Source: Rehmannia glutinosa (taxonomy: Eukaryota; Streptophyta; Magnoliopsida; Lamiales; Orobanchaceae). Taken from it: DNA of 64,000 nucleotides. The notes under the pieces were generated by a model that saw nothing but the letters and a program-made list of their open reading frames with translations, did no database searches and was not told where the DNA came from. The DNA lies in NCBI GenBank assembly GCA_016081115.2, contig CM071931.1, positions 30,294,317 to 30,358,316 on the forward strand, written 5' to 3'. The translations under genes and the position numbers were made by a program. Position 1 is the stretch's first letter. Each line of letters opens with the position of its first letter. Below are positions 12,985 to 25,070 of this stretch, in pieces.

Positions 12985-15900
12985 CTACGAGTCTCGGTAG
13001 ATCGGTTGTGGATTCCACTTGAGATGCAAGTTGATTGTTCCTGATTTTGCATCATCCAGTGGGAAGGTGTCTTTATATTCACCTTCCAATAGAACCCTTG
13101 TCAATGTTAAGATGCATTTTCCCATGTAATCCTGCATTGAAATAAAAATATAGAAAATAAGCTCGGAGAAGAAACTCAAAAAATACGTAACACCATTACT
13201 CACAATATTTATGGCAAACAAATTTGAATCATCACAGGACAGGACTATAAACTGTGACACTCACTATGTCATCTGTCAAAGGGATAACTAAAAAAAAAAA
13301 AAAACTAGGTTTAGGGTACTTACAAAAAAAAACATAGAGAAGTTTCAAAATTGCAAAAGGTTTGATTTTGTCTTACATTTTCCCCCTTTATAAGCAAAAA
13401 AAATATTTCAAAACCCTCCCTTACATTCATAGAAATATTAACTACCCCTTAGATTTAAGACAAAATGAAACCTCGGGGGGTTTGTAATTTTGAAACTTCT
13501 CTGGTTTTTTTTTGTATATACCCAAAAGTTCAGGGGGGTTTTGTAATTATACCTTTGTCAAATGGAATAGTACATATACATATAGTGATATAAAAGGTTG
13601 CTACAATTTTGTTAACAATCTAATATAGAAATATACCTAATTACCCAGAAAGTATGTATCGGATCCACACCTAAACATCACACCATTCTGCACCCATATT
13701 TCAGCAACAGACACAAATCCTTATCATACTTAAGTCAAAATTAACTATAAGTCATATATCTGGGTCCTCGATAAGTCCCTTTCGCTTTCACTAATCTTGA
13801 GATGTAGTGTCACTCATCAACTGATAATTCAGACTATTTATTCTTCAACCTTTTCCTGGCCATGAACAAATATGTTCCCACATTTTTGGGAACTTCTTTT
13901 TATTCTATAGAAATATGTTCCTACTGCTTTAAATTGGGTCTTTATTTGTTCAATCAGCTGGTGATTCCCAATAGTTAACTTTAGTCAGTATTGTTCCGTA
14001 TTCAAACACCAATGCATTCATGTTATGAAAGTCATGTATCAGACTACTCAAGTAATGCACGGAAAATGTTCCAGTTCGTTATCTGCTCCTGATATTAAAC
14101 GATGCAGTTACAGCAATTTCAATATTAAAATTACACCTTCGGCTGTCAAAAGTAGAATTTATCACTTCAGCATTGTAGGAAAAATCAAAATGCTTTCAGT
14201 AAGAATAGAATGGGCCGAGTCTTCTCGAGTATAGCAGGCTGAGACTGAAAATTTGTTTTACAAAATACATATGCGATTACTTGTTTTCAACAATAGTATC
14301 ACATTGATGGTGTAAACTGGTCCAACAGGACTATGGAGCAAAAGTAATACCAATTTCGGAAACTTCCGAAGTACCGAAAACTCCTCAAATATACTGGATA
14401 GCAAGCAGCAGATCAAGAATTTAATCACATATTTACTTGATTTATTAAAAGAACAACTAAGTAAATACCGAAGAAACCACACAGCTACCAAGCTGATAAA
14501 CAAGCACACAGACGTAAACTACCGAAGATGCGAGCATAGACTAGTTAAACACACTAAGTTTGTAACACCCCGGAAATGTCGCTATTTTAATAATTAGGTG
14601 GGCGAAATTAGGAATCAAGCATTTGTTTCGGGCAATAATTGCAATCTTACGTAAGTGTGATGTTTGAATAAATGTATATACATATATACATATATATACA
14701 CTTGCAAGTATCTATATCATTCCAACTAATATATTTATTTAAATAAGAAATAAGATTAATCCTATATACAGATCTTATCTTTTTATCAAGTTGAAAGAGT
14801 CCAACATAATGCAATCCATCCTACACCTATCTGATTATTTCCAACTGTTGCTAACTAGTTGCTAGAAGCCTTTCTTACAGTCCTCTCTGCTCCAACTGTT
14901 GTACAGAAGATATATTATAAATACTTTTTCACCAATTAAATGAGTTTCTTTCTTGTTTGACTAAGCATTCCTGAAATTTTCTAGTATTATCCGTGGGCAT
15001 CATTTGACACAATAGTCAGCTTATGACGAGCCTTTAGCTGTAGTCATAAGTGATGGATCACCAGCTACAAGGTGCCGCTTTTTCCTTAGTTTCTGAAGGC
15101 ATCCCAGGAGAATCGGGCATGCATTTTTATTTCTGCTTGATAATGTAGCTCCTTACCCATAGCAATAAGGTGGTTCATTACTATTACAATTGGGTTATAA
15201 GATAGACTCATATTTAGTAATATGTAGTTCAGTGATCGTTGTAACTATTTTCTTCCTTAAAAAACTTAAAATGCTCACTGAATTTTCTGAGGAAGTAATT
15301 GTTACACTATTGTGACAATGTTTTCTAAATCAATTAACTTGTTTGATTAACATTTTGTCTAAATGTCACCGAAGGATTTTATGAAATTCTGATGTTAAAA
15401 TGTGTTTTTGTAGTTGTTTAAACATGTATTTTGTTAGAGCTTTTTACAGACTAGCGGCTAATCACTAAGTCCTTTACTCAAATATTTTTTTTATCTCCTT
15501 TCTCCAAGCACTTAGAAGGGAACTTAGGTGGGATTGTGGAGCTCACAGCACGAGAAGAGCAATCCTTGGAGTTATTTTCTCTTGTAATAAAGCTAGGATT
15601 TTACCAATAGTAACTATATCCTAGTCCATGAACTTTGCTTGGACTTTTAGAATTTTGATTTGGATATCTTGTTAAAAGAATTTACTTAAGAGATTGACTA
15701 TTAATAATTTTGAACTATTTGGTTTTATATGAGACTTGAATATTGGTATTAGTTCCGTGGATGGAGCCGCGTAACTAAATCCATCCTTTTATAAATGGTT
15801 TATTTTTCCTAAGCTATCTGAATCAGTTTTGTTCCAGCCAGTAAGTACTTTTTCAATTCAGAGCAAATCTCCTCGGCAATACCACTTTCTTGTCCCTTTT

Positions 15901-18900
15901 TTCCAGTCAAATAGAATAATCTAAACCCTTACAAGTCATTAGGAAATGACTTATTCATAAAAGATCTAGAATATGCACCACTTTTTTTTTTCATGTTCAA
16001 CCAACAATATGCACCACATAATTTCTGCGGAAAGAAAAAGAAGGTACCTTTCCAAATGTGTCATGGTCCCATACTTCTAGAATTAGCATATCATGTAGTC
16101 CATCCTCAACAACAAAATCAAATGTCTGATTCCAGACAGGATTTAAACTTTCATTCACAACCTAAAAACGAGAAAACAAAAAATAAAATATTTGACATTT
16201 AAAATATTGGAACATATAAAAATCAATGAATGACGCGCGGGATAATCAACTCATAAGATTCTGAACGTTCAAAGAGGAGGAAAAGAAAAAACTATTCTTT
16301 GCATAAAAATTTCCGTTGGAACACTCAAACAAAGAGCAACATACCCTGGTTTTGTTTTTAGATTCAGATTTCTTCAAAGTGAGCACCACATACGGGTCAG
16401 CCTTCCCCCCCACCAGGTCGGCTGGTGCCAAGTCGTCCGCAGATATGACAGTAACAGTAAGTACACCTCTTACAATAACCTCCCTCCGTTTGTTGCCTTC
16501 ACCACCATTTTCAACTAGATCTTTCGCTTCTCCTCCATTTTTAAAGACCTTCTCCAGTGAAGTCATGGAGGAGTTCTGGGCAAAGGGATTGGTAAGCTCA
16601 TTCTCCATGCCATTAGGGTAATAAAGAAGCTCCAAGTGCACCTAGAATTATCAAGATGCGAAAATAAGGACATGTATGTATGCTTTAAGTTATAAGCTAG
16701 AATTCTATGCCCACATCTACATTTCCACTTGAAATGAGCTAGAAAACGCAGTTCAACATCAAATTCTTGGAAAAGCACCAACAATTGAGGGTGACCAGCA
16801 AACACAACAGGAAGGAAGTCCTACAATATATAGACAAAAAATAGCATCATTCACAAAAGTCAAACATGATGAAAGTTATCGATTATCTCCTGTCTCATTT
16901 CCATCTAAAAAGAAAACTCGTGCGCATGACTTTCTTCTTATTCCCCAAATCTTCTAACATTCCTTTAAAAAGATGGCTCTGTTTTGGTTTTATTACCAAG
17001 TGTCATAAAAAATTATTTTGGTAGTGGCATTAGAGAATGTGTGAAGAATGAAAATGTGTTTGGATGTTTGTTGGGAAGAAATAATATATTGCATTTTCGG
17101 AGATATTTTTCACTATGAATGTCTTAGTTAGTGGGAGAACTTTTCAATTATAAATATCTTAACTTATTTTGTTATAGTTACTGGTCGTATAATAGGGTAT
17201 AAGATTATTTATATATTGAAATAGATGACTGGTATTTTTGGTGAAAAAATTTAACTTTTTTCCAAAAAGTACAAGTGAAAACATGTCTCCATTTCCGGAG
17301 AAGAAAAATGCTTAGAATGGTAATAAAACCAAACAAAGACATATTTTTCATTGTTGCAATGCGATTGTCAGTACTAGGTTAGCAAATAATTGCATCAACT
17401 GTGTTGAGATATGTCACTTGTGAGTTGTCCCACATTGATTAATTAAGAGAAGAGAGTCCAATTTATAAGCCAGTGAGCTACTCCTCCTATCACCAATTGG
17501 TTTTAGGATGGAACCTAACTTGGTGGGTTTGGGCTCTCTCCCATATTGTGTACGCTTCATGTGTGGGACCATACTAAGTCCCCTCGAATTTAACATGGTA
17601 TCATAGCAGACCCATGATCGGCCCAAGGTGGGCCGTATCACATGATGTGATGGAGCATGGAGGATCCTGTGATGATGATTAATGAATTGACGAAGGACTC
17701 ACAAGTGAGGGGGGCGTGTTGAGATATGTCACTTGTGAGTTGTCCCACATTAATTAATTAAGGAATTGTACAATTCAACTAATTCCCAAGCAAACCAATC
17801 TCATACTTATTAGTGTTAAAGACAAGTCAATGGATGATGCAGTAAGTGATAGCATTAGCAGCCCTTCTCAGATGATAACTTTGAGAGAGAGAAAGAGATA
17901 AACTTTTCTTGGTCCTGTACAATTCAACTAATTCCCAAGCAAACCAATCTCATACTTGTCAGTGTTAAAAGACAAGTCAATGGATGATGCAGTAAGTGAT
18001 AGCATTAGCAGCCCTTCTCAGATGAGAACTTTGAGCTCGTAAGTTGACACAAAATAACTAATTTCAAGCTTATCCGTAATTTATAATTTCAAGTTGACCA
18101 TTTTCTTTTACTCCACCTTATCTGTAAATACTTTCAGACTAATTTCTCCAACTTATGAATTGAAATCAATTCTTATAGAAAATACTTAATGATAAAGAAG
18201 TACAGGCAAATAGATCTATTACCTGCCCCCTATTTTTATTGTCTCTTTGAATATCCAAATCTTTCACCAATTTCAGCCACACATCCTTCACCTTGCCAGG
18301 CTGAAGCTCAGTTAGCTGAATTTGAGCACACCCAATTAGTTCAGCTGACTGAAGCCCTTCGTCATCAAATATTTTTACCACCAAGTGCTGTGTTGAAGCG
18401 TCTTCAATTACAAACTCAAAATGCTCATTCCAGACTGGATTCAACTGGTTGTTCTGTGGGAAAAGTGAAAAAAAAAAGAATGAAAATACATATGAAATGG
18501 TGGACTATGTAACAGAACCAGATTAGAAATCTTACAATTGTCCTGCTTTTCTTCATTCTATCCATAAAAGGCCGCACATATAACACAGCAAAAGGATCAG
18601 ATTTCCCTATAATATCTTTATTTGTTAACTCCTTTGCTTGCACAAGCTTGACCTCCAAAGTTCCAACTGGCTTCAGTTCAAGGTCACTGAGAAACGAAAT
18701 GAAAATGTCAACAAAAGTTACTTCAACCAAACAGATTAATGTTCATTTGACACAACTGCTGACGACTCAAGAGGCTGTGGTTTGTGAAAATATTACATTG
18801 AACAAAAGAGATTTCAGAAGTATTAGTGTTTTGTGTGGGTGGTACCATAAGCATTATTATCACCATCCCTATCTCTATTAAATATTACTTATATTTTACT

Positions 18901-21900
18901 AGTAACCATAACCAAAACCATAATTGCCACTGATGCTAGTAGGAGGGGATTATGGTCACTAAATCTTGGAAACCAATATCTCAATCAATCTTCAAGATCT
19001 TTAGGTACAAAAAGGTGCTGACCTAATACATTCCATTATAAGGAAGCCCCCTATCTTTCCTAGTTTTTGGAAATACTGGCCTAACTAAGCCTCTCATGAG
19101 TGCCAACCAATTTTCTTGCTCGGAAAGAATCTAATTTTTGGGTTACTAATCTTTTGCAGGAAAGTTGCCCTGGAAATTATTAGAAATGTGACAGAATTTC
19201 ATCAGTATTGGCACTAGCGGAGAGCAATTGCAATTGATAAGCAACACAAATAGTTATAAGTACTAAAGATACCAGTTAGTTACTCCTTTTAAGCACCTTT
19301 TCAACACTTTGTTCATACCTTGATCGTGGAGAATATTAACAGAAGTAAAAGAAAACAAATGAGTTATTAAAATGTGACATACCTATAATCTCCAGGCAAT
19401 ATAGGGATAACTTTTCGAACTGGCCATGTAATAGAATCTTCAACAGCATCCCTTATAGTACTCTGTAAAATACATGCCCCTTGATCATTTCCAGAAAGCA
19501 GGATGTAATAACTTCTACAATTTGTTTTATTTTATATTTATAAATTGATCATACATGAAAAAACAATTTTTCAAAATGATTATATTACAATATTTCATAT
19601 ATTGAATAATTTAAATTGATAATATGAATATTTATTTATATTAAAGAAAACAATTTATCATAATTATGAGTGAGGGAGAAGAGATAATAGAAAATTCAAA
19701 AAGAAAAATGCAAAAGATTTTATGAAAACAATAAGAGGAGAACATATTGAATTGTCAAAATCAAACAAACTAATGTAAAGAATTTAAATATTTATAATGT
19801 ATAGAATAAACCTTGTTTAAATTATTAAATTTTGGATTCAATGGTCAAATACAATTTTTTGTGTTGACTCATTGACTGTTGATCGATATGTTTCTCACCT
19901 ATTGCAGCCTTCGAATATTGAAAATGTTTACTTAACTAAATTTATATATTGTTCAATGATTATACCAGAGGTCGGGTATCTTATCATACCTATATTTGCA
20001 AATAAGTTTTAATGGTAGAAGATGTTTATCTTAATTATGACTATAGATTTTTTTTCAATGATTGGATTGAATATCAAAATGCTAAATAATAAGAATCAAG
20101 TTAAAAAAGTGAAAAATATTTTTGTTAGATATTGTTTAAAAAAAGAAACAACTATTGTAGTCACGTAGTGATCATAACAATATACAGGAATAAGATGGAA
20201 TAAAGAAAACACAATAAACAGACCTCAATGGCATCAGAAAGGCCAGGTATCGTTGAGATGTCTCCTCCAATTACTTTAAGGGTGAAATCCAGCTTTTTCT
20301 GATAACCAAAATAATGAACCTGATTTAGATGCTTTCATTTCTCTAATCCTGGCATGCACCTATTTATGCGTATGCATATGGGTATAAATTCACTAGTGAA
20401 TGGTGCATGTGTGAGAAGTGAATGGTCCAAAAACTTCAACTTTTATCACTATATAACATCTAAGGTGATATCAAGGAACATTGACAGCCTAGCACAAAGA
20501 TATTGCTAATAGATCCACATAAAGACGCACAATAGACCTAGACTTTCTTGATCATTATATACATAAATTCTGCTTGAAGAATCAGACAATCAGGTAAAGG
20601 AAATACCATACTTTTTGACGTAATGAATAGCAAACAGCTCCAAAGCAAGGAAACTCATCAACTAGTGGCCTGAAAATCAACCTGAAGACCCCAGTAAACC
20701 CAATATTTTTCACCTACATGAAGAAAAAATGATTACATAATCAAGAAATTTGCAATTTTAATCAAAAGGAAAGCATTAAATATAACAAGTGAACATATAA
20801 AAGGATGAAATAGCGGTAAATTCACATTTCTAGAGGAAACAACTAAATGACCCCCAAGGAAAAGGATTAAAAGGTAAGTTATTCTTTCATTGATCCTAAG
20901 GCAGGATGCATGTTATGAGGTTTTTGATGAGTAAAAAGCTAAACAGCAGCAATACTTAATCAAGTAGGCCATGAATTGTTTCTCTCTCGTAGCATGCTTT
21001 ATTAACACTTCATATGTCCATATCTTTTCATATCTTGTTCAGGATCTTGAACTTCACAGTCTGTAGTCTGATAATATCTGATAGTATTTACTTCAACAAC
21101 TAACCATTTCATAACAAGTTTAAAACTGTTCACAATTCTTCTACACTGCTTTAAGTTTGACAATGTATAATTCAAAATTTAAGTGATAGATATTTCTGCC
21201 ATTGAGCAAGTGCCATTCAATCAAGTGTAAGAAAGGGCAAATCCCATCTCGGAGTCTGTAGGAGAGGCTTTCTATGTCGGTCCAGCCCATCCATACATTG
21301 TGAGGTCCTCTCTGGTCAAGGTCCCTAAAGCAAGTTAGTTCTCAAGCTCTCCAGCATTCTCTTTTCCAGCCGTTCCTTTTCATGTCTGATCCAGATGAGC
21401 CTTTTCTAGTCCTACTTTCGAGCAAATTGCAATTGTTGTCTTTTCTAGGGCAAAAGCAGGAATATTTGCTCCAGTGTTAAAAGGATGAAATTGCTAGACC
21501 GCACGGAGAGGGATTTTAGTAAGGCAGTTCTAAAAGTCTATTTTAATTAATGGCAACCGTCAAACAGGATAATACCTCCAACCCGTTTTCTAAGGCAAAA
21601 AATGCTGAAGATAAATAAATTCTCAAAATGAAAACTCAAATGTTATGAAGGCTCCAAATGTTGAAGACAAAGTTTGACTACAATTCAAAAAGTGAGAATA
21701 TAATATAAACTAAGCATGCTTATTTTTAACATAATTCACTATGAAGAGATTAAAGGACTATAAAAGATAATCGAGATTGTTTTGTAGATTGGAACTTGAA
21801 AGGTCGTCATTTGCTTTATTTATTAGAAATTAGACTGCAGAAAAGTTTTCTTTTAGTGAAAATTCCAATTTCTAGTATTCCATTGACACTTGGGTATTGT

Positions 21901-22636
21901 ACTGATTTTCGAGTGATAACGGAAAAAGTGAAATTGTGTTTGGATGAATAAATGAAAATGAAATTTCATATAGGTTTAGATATGAGAATATATTTAGTTG
22001 AGTAGTTTGAAGGAAATTTTAAACGTGAAAGTACATGATAAGTGATAACACTGAAATTATGTGTGTTTCTATATTATTTTCTAAATTTATTTATCTATAT
22101 AATAATTTGTGGAGCTGATAGTGTTGGGTCCACTTTTAATATGTAATTGAAATATGTGGAATTTTATTTTTAAAATTTTGTAAGTTTTGGATCCCATTAG
22201 ATTGATATAGTTCAAAAATAGTAATATATTAACTAGATATAATTGGTAGTGATTTGTTACTAGTGTAATTTGAATGCAATGATGGGGATAGTAATTGATT
22301 AATGAGAGAATAAGGTCATATATAGAGTTGAAATTTGAAAAAGCTTGAGATGTTTCTTTTTTAATATATGATTCGAATCGAACCCCAGACCTCTGATCTG
22401 GGCTTGAGTCTTCAACCACTCGACCACTATCCGATTCCCGAATATATTAGATCAAACAAACATGATTTTGAAATTTGAAATAGTGTAAAGTTATATGAAA
22501 CCATAAAAGGTTTTAAAAAAACATGATCTAATTATGATACTAATTAATCAAATAATAAAAATATTTTATTACTTTTAATTCCACTTTATTTGTCCCAACT
22601 GTGATAAACCACTTTATGTGTGATAACCATCATACG

Positions 22637-22679
<43 letters not shown>

Positions 22680-24957
22680 TAAAATAAGTTACTCTCCCTC
22701 TCTCCCAGTGAAAATAAGTTAACCTAGGATAGTCTACTTCATGTGATAACCATCATACAAAGCCTCCGCCCCTCCCTCCCTCTATACAGACTCCGTAAGC
22801 ATAATAACGAGACAGAATGACATTCAATGGATTTCAAACTCAGTAGTTAGCAGTTTTAGGTCAATAATGGATGGGAAAGTTTATGTACTGACTTTATCAA
22901 TAACCTATGCGTCCATCCTCCAAACGACAAGGAATGATACTGCCTCTCTCTCACACAATTCATGTATGTCCACGCAGAGAATTCTGTAAGCATCAATATA
23001 ATGATAAAATGACATCTATTGGGTTCTGAACACAGCAATCAAGTGGTTTTATGTCAATATTGGATGGGTAAGTTTATACGCTGACCTTATCTGTAAGACA
23101 ATAACGTATGCATCTATCCTCCAAATGACAAGTAATGATGTATCAATTTAGCACCAAATTTAATGTCTGGTCATTCAGATTCATGCAGATTATTAGATTA
23201 AATACTTATACACTAATGGAGCAAAATAAGATTCATTACTTCTGTTACTTGCATATAAATCGACAAAATTGTTAGAGTAGCATATTATCATCATAGCAGA
23301 TAGAAAACACACAGCTTCTTTTGATCAACACCTTTGTATCAAGTTACCTGCACAGGAAGAGCAACACCAAGATAAGTCTTAATATCAAGAATGATACTTG
23401 GGTTCCCGTCCCATTGCATCTCCAACTCCATGGTGATTCCTTCACTTCCATCTTCAATAATTGAAACTCCTGAAGCACTAATACAACTAGTAAGCAAATC
23501 ACCAGTCATTAAGTGTATGTGACTGAATATACTGTACCCATTTATTAGAACAAACTTACTTTGTAAAAAAGTTAGTTCGGAAACCACCAAGAGTTCGACC
23601 CATCTAAGGTATACGAAATTTACAGACTACCTCCATCTATAACTTTTATATCCTAGTCAAAATTTTATCAGTTTATCCATTAAAGGCCTGCAGTTTGATC
23701 CACCAATAAGCTCCCCTTTTCCATTTGTCAGATACAAACATGAATATGATGGATGAACCTCTTTCTCAAAGTTCTATCTCATGGTTACTTAAGCTCTGTC
23801 TCAATATTATCTGGAACAATAGCATATAATTTATTTCTGGGGGAGACAGAGATAGAAACACGAGCAGAATAAAATTTGATGTAGCCAATGAGTGACTAAT
23901 GTGTGTATAGCCAAGGACAAACTCTGTATTATAACAGAAGCAGCCTAATTGATAAGTAAATGGCATACCAAAATAAACCAAATGAAGGTAGTGGAGTAAT
24001 TTATTAACTTAAATGCAATTATTTGTTTTGTATCAAGAGCAAAAATGGGGAAGCGAGATAAATTCATGAACAATCTTTGAAATGCTTTCATTTCTTAAAT
24101 GTTGGCCCAAATTTCATTGTTTATAAGCACACAGGTAGAAATGCAAAAAAAAAAAAAAAAAAAAAAAAAAGGAACGGAACCAAATGATGTTAAACTAGCT
24201 TTCTTACTAAGAAAAGCAATCAGTAATCAAACCTGTGAACTGCGGGGCTACCGTTCCAAGCGTGAACCTTGAAAAAGTCAAAGAAGACAATATAACTGGC
24301 CTATATTGCTCTAAAACTGGCTCTACATTCGCCTTTATCAGCTCAGACGCAGCCTTCAAATCCCAAAACAATCCAAAAATAACACAACGCGCACAAAAAA
24401 AAATTTAAAAAAAAAAAACTCAATACATTAGAAAACATCACGAAACTACAAAAAACCGTATCATAGCAAAAAAATTACACCTCATTGACGTACGGCCAGA
24501 TCTTTTCGAGCTGAAGATTAAGCCAAGTCAACTGAAAAGTTCAATGAAAAAAAGAAAAAAGAGAAAAAAAAAAGATTAGCCTCAAGAATCCACATACAAT
24601 TGAACAATTAATAAATGAAAAAACAAACCTTTTGGCGCTGCGAAAACACAACCCAAGAAGGATAAAACTCCGGCGACAATAACTTCCTCGAATCATCCAC
24701 CGTCATTCTCGCAAACGCCGCAATCGTAGTAGCCTTCCAACAAAAACGCAAAAATTAAAAACTAAAGCCTAAACACTTAAGCACTAACTCAACCAACACT
24801 TAAACTCAAAAGAAGGAAAAAGGAAAACGAATAATGAAAGATTAACACTTACAAGGTCCGAACGCTGCTTGGATCGGGCATTTTCGGAGCGAACAAAAGC
24901 AACTATGAGAGCCAAGCCGGCAATTAATCCGATCACTAAACCTGCTACAAAAGACAT
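12985..24957 (-). CDS. SYT5: Plant synaptotagmin 5-type protein (SMP + two C2 domains)
   Basis: The gene has thirteen coding exons: 24957-24853, 24733-24629, 24531-24481, 24353-24233, 23469-23348, 20713-20612, 20298-20224, 19462-19383, 18686-18536, 18453-18223, 16641-16345, 16161-16048 and 13131-12985. All introns are GT-AG and all phases agree, giving 566 residues, close to about 560-570 in Arabidopsis SYT4/SYT5. Residues 1-22 form the membrane anchor (MSFVAGLVIGLIAGLALIVA). An SMP lipid-transfer domain spans about 65-245. C2A (about 263-375) has Asp278, Asp284 and a FDDEG loop. C2B (about 442-550) keeps the five acidic calcium ligands (456, 463, 512, 514, 519). The protein ends IYRDS, as in the family. 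Such proteins tether ER to plasma membrane and move lipids in a calcium-dependent way. An in-frame ATG 30 bases upstream could add ten residues. SYT4 is the alternative name. Confidence 0.93.
13275..13561. repeat. Foldback MITE-like element F1 copy 2, in SYT5 intron 12
   Basis: Left arm AAAGGGATAACTA with blocks such as GAGAAGTTTCAAAATTGCAA; right arm TTGTAATTTTGAAACTTCTC ending near TAATTATACCTTT. The arms are complementary to each other and similar in sequence to those at 121-407. It is non-coding and lies about 150 bases inside the last SYT5 intron, on the 3' exon side. Confidence 0.65.
13562..16047. other. Rest of the 2.9-kb SYT5 intron 12, probably LTR debris
   Basis: At 14562 the sequence TGTAACACCCCGGAAATGTC looks like the first bases of a Ty3 LTR, but I could not find its other end. 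Around 14670-14700 there is a short TATATACA-type simple repeat. Near 15540-15600 and 15750-15800 there are stretches resembling retrotransposon LTR or leader sequence. No coding or RNA gene is supported. Confidence 0.35.
16976..17340. repeat. MITE in SYT5 intron 10
   Basis: Left end GCTCTGTTTTGGTTTTATTA and right end GGTAATAAAACCAAACAAAG are near complements, so the element has terminal inverted repeats of about 20 bases over roughly 365 bp. Non-coding. No certain target duplication was seen. Confidence 0.55.
17402..17762 (+). mobile_element. TRIM-type miniature LTR retrotransposon in SYT5 intron 10
   Basis: The 5' LTR is 17402-17595 (194 bp), beginning TGTTGAGATATGTCACTTGT and ending AACA. 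It is followed directly by the tRNA-Met-type primer site TGGTATCATAGCAGA (17596-17610). An interior of about 95 bases leads to a G-rich polypurine tract near 17705-17715. The 3' LTR then starts at 17717 with the same TGTTGAGATATG sequence but is cut off after about 46 bases. It encodes no protein, and its size is that of a TRIM. It lies antisense to SYT5. Confidence 0.8.
17767..18035. repeat. Direct duplication of a 120-base intronic block
   Basis: 17767-17885 and 17916-18035 are nearly identical: both start TGTACAATTCAACTAATTCC and end ACTTTGAG, and differ by a handful of substitutions and one extra A. Thirty bases separate them. The first copy abuts the truncated TRIM LTR, so the duplication may belong to the event that truncated it. 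Confidence 0.85.
21850..22466. repeat. MITE family E copy in SYT5 intron 5
   Basis: The interior matches the outer element at 26939-28094: shared blocks include TTGTGTTTGGATGAA-type sequence, a GGGTCCACTTT block and a CCCATTAGAT block. The right end has ACAAACATGA as in the other copy; the left terminus looks eroded. A 70-base tRNA-like insertion interrupts it. Confidence 0.6.
22371..22440 (-). repeat. tRNA-like / SINE-head insertion
   Basis: On the minus strand the sequence has a pol III A-box-like TAGTGGTCGAGTGG and, 40 bases on, a B-box-like GGTTCGATTCG, the arrangement of tRNA genes and tRNA-derived SINEs. Both flanks carry AATATAT, a probable target duplication. The T-arm and acceptor stem do not pair well, so a working tRNA is unlikely. 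It is inserted in a family E MITE. Confidence 0.55.
22641..22674. repeat. (CT)17 microsatellite
   Basis: Seventeen uninterrupted CT dinucleotides in SYT5 intron 5. It is likely to vary in length between individuals. Confidence 0.95.
22793..23140. repeat. Diverged tandem duplication in SYT5 intron 5
   Basis: 22793-22938 and 22984-23140 align along their length: both contain GTAAGCAT, then AATGACAT, a GGATGGG-AAGTTTAT block, and TATGC-TC-ATCCTCCAAA followed by GACAAG-AATGAT. Identity is visibly lower than in the duplication of intron 10, so it is older. No coding role. Confidence 0.75.
24147..24171. repeat. Poly-A tract in SYT5 intron 4
   Basis: About 25 consecutive A (a poly-T tract in the sense of the gene), roughly 85 bases downstream of the exon 4 donor in gene orientation. 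Length may be uncertain in the assembly. Confidence 0.85.
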
Positions 24958-25045
24958 TGGGACCTTCAAACCTGCGCAGCTTCTCACCTTCTGATTTTCG
25001 AATTCGAACTTGAGATTACCCTCTTTTTGCTTTCCTTTTCTGTGA

Positions 25046-25070
25046 ATATATATATATATATATATATATA
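25046..25070 (-). promoter_or_regulatory. SYT5 promoter/5' leader region with AT microsatellite
   Basis: An uninterrupted AT repeat of 25 bases lies about 90 bases upstream of the SYT5 start codon, followed (gene sense) by a pyrimidine-rich stretch that looks like a plant 5' leader. The repeat could serve as the TATA element. A second TATA-like TATATATA block lies about 40 bases further upstream. Which one is used cannot be told from sequence. Confidence 0.4.

Noticed and set aside
14562..15900. Complete LTR in SYT5 intron 12
   Set aside because: Only the TGTAACACCCC-type start is convincing; no matching end or duplication was found.
16316..16621. 101-codon plus-strand frame
   Set aside because: Antisense to SYT5 exon 11, which is the real coding sequence.
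22371..22440. Functional tRNA gene
   Set aside because: A and B boxes are present but the T-arm and acceptor stem do not pair; better explained as a tRNA-derived insertion.
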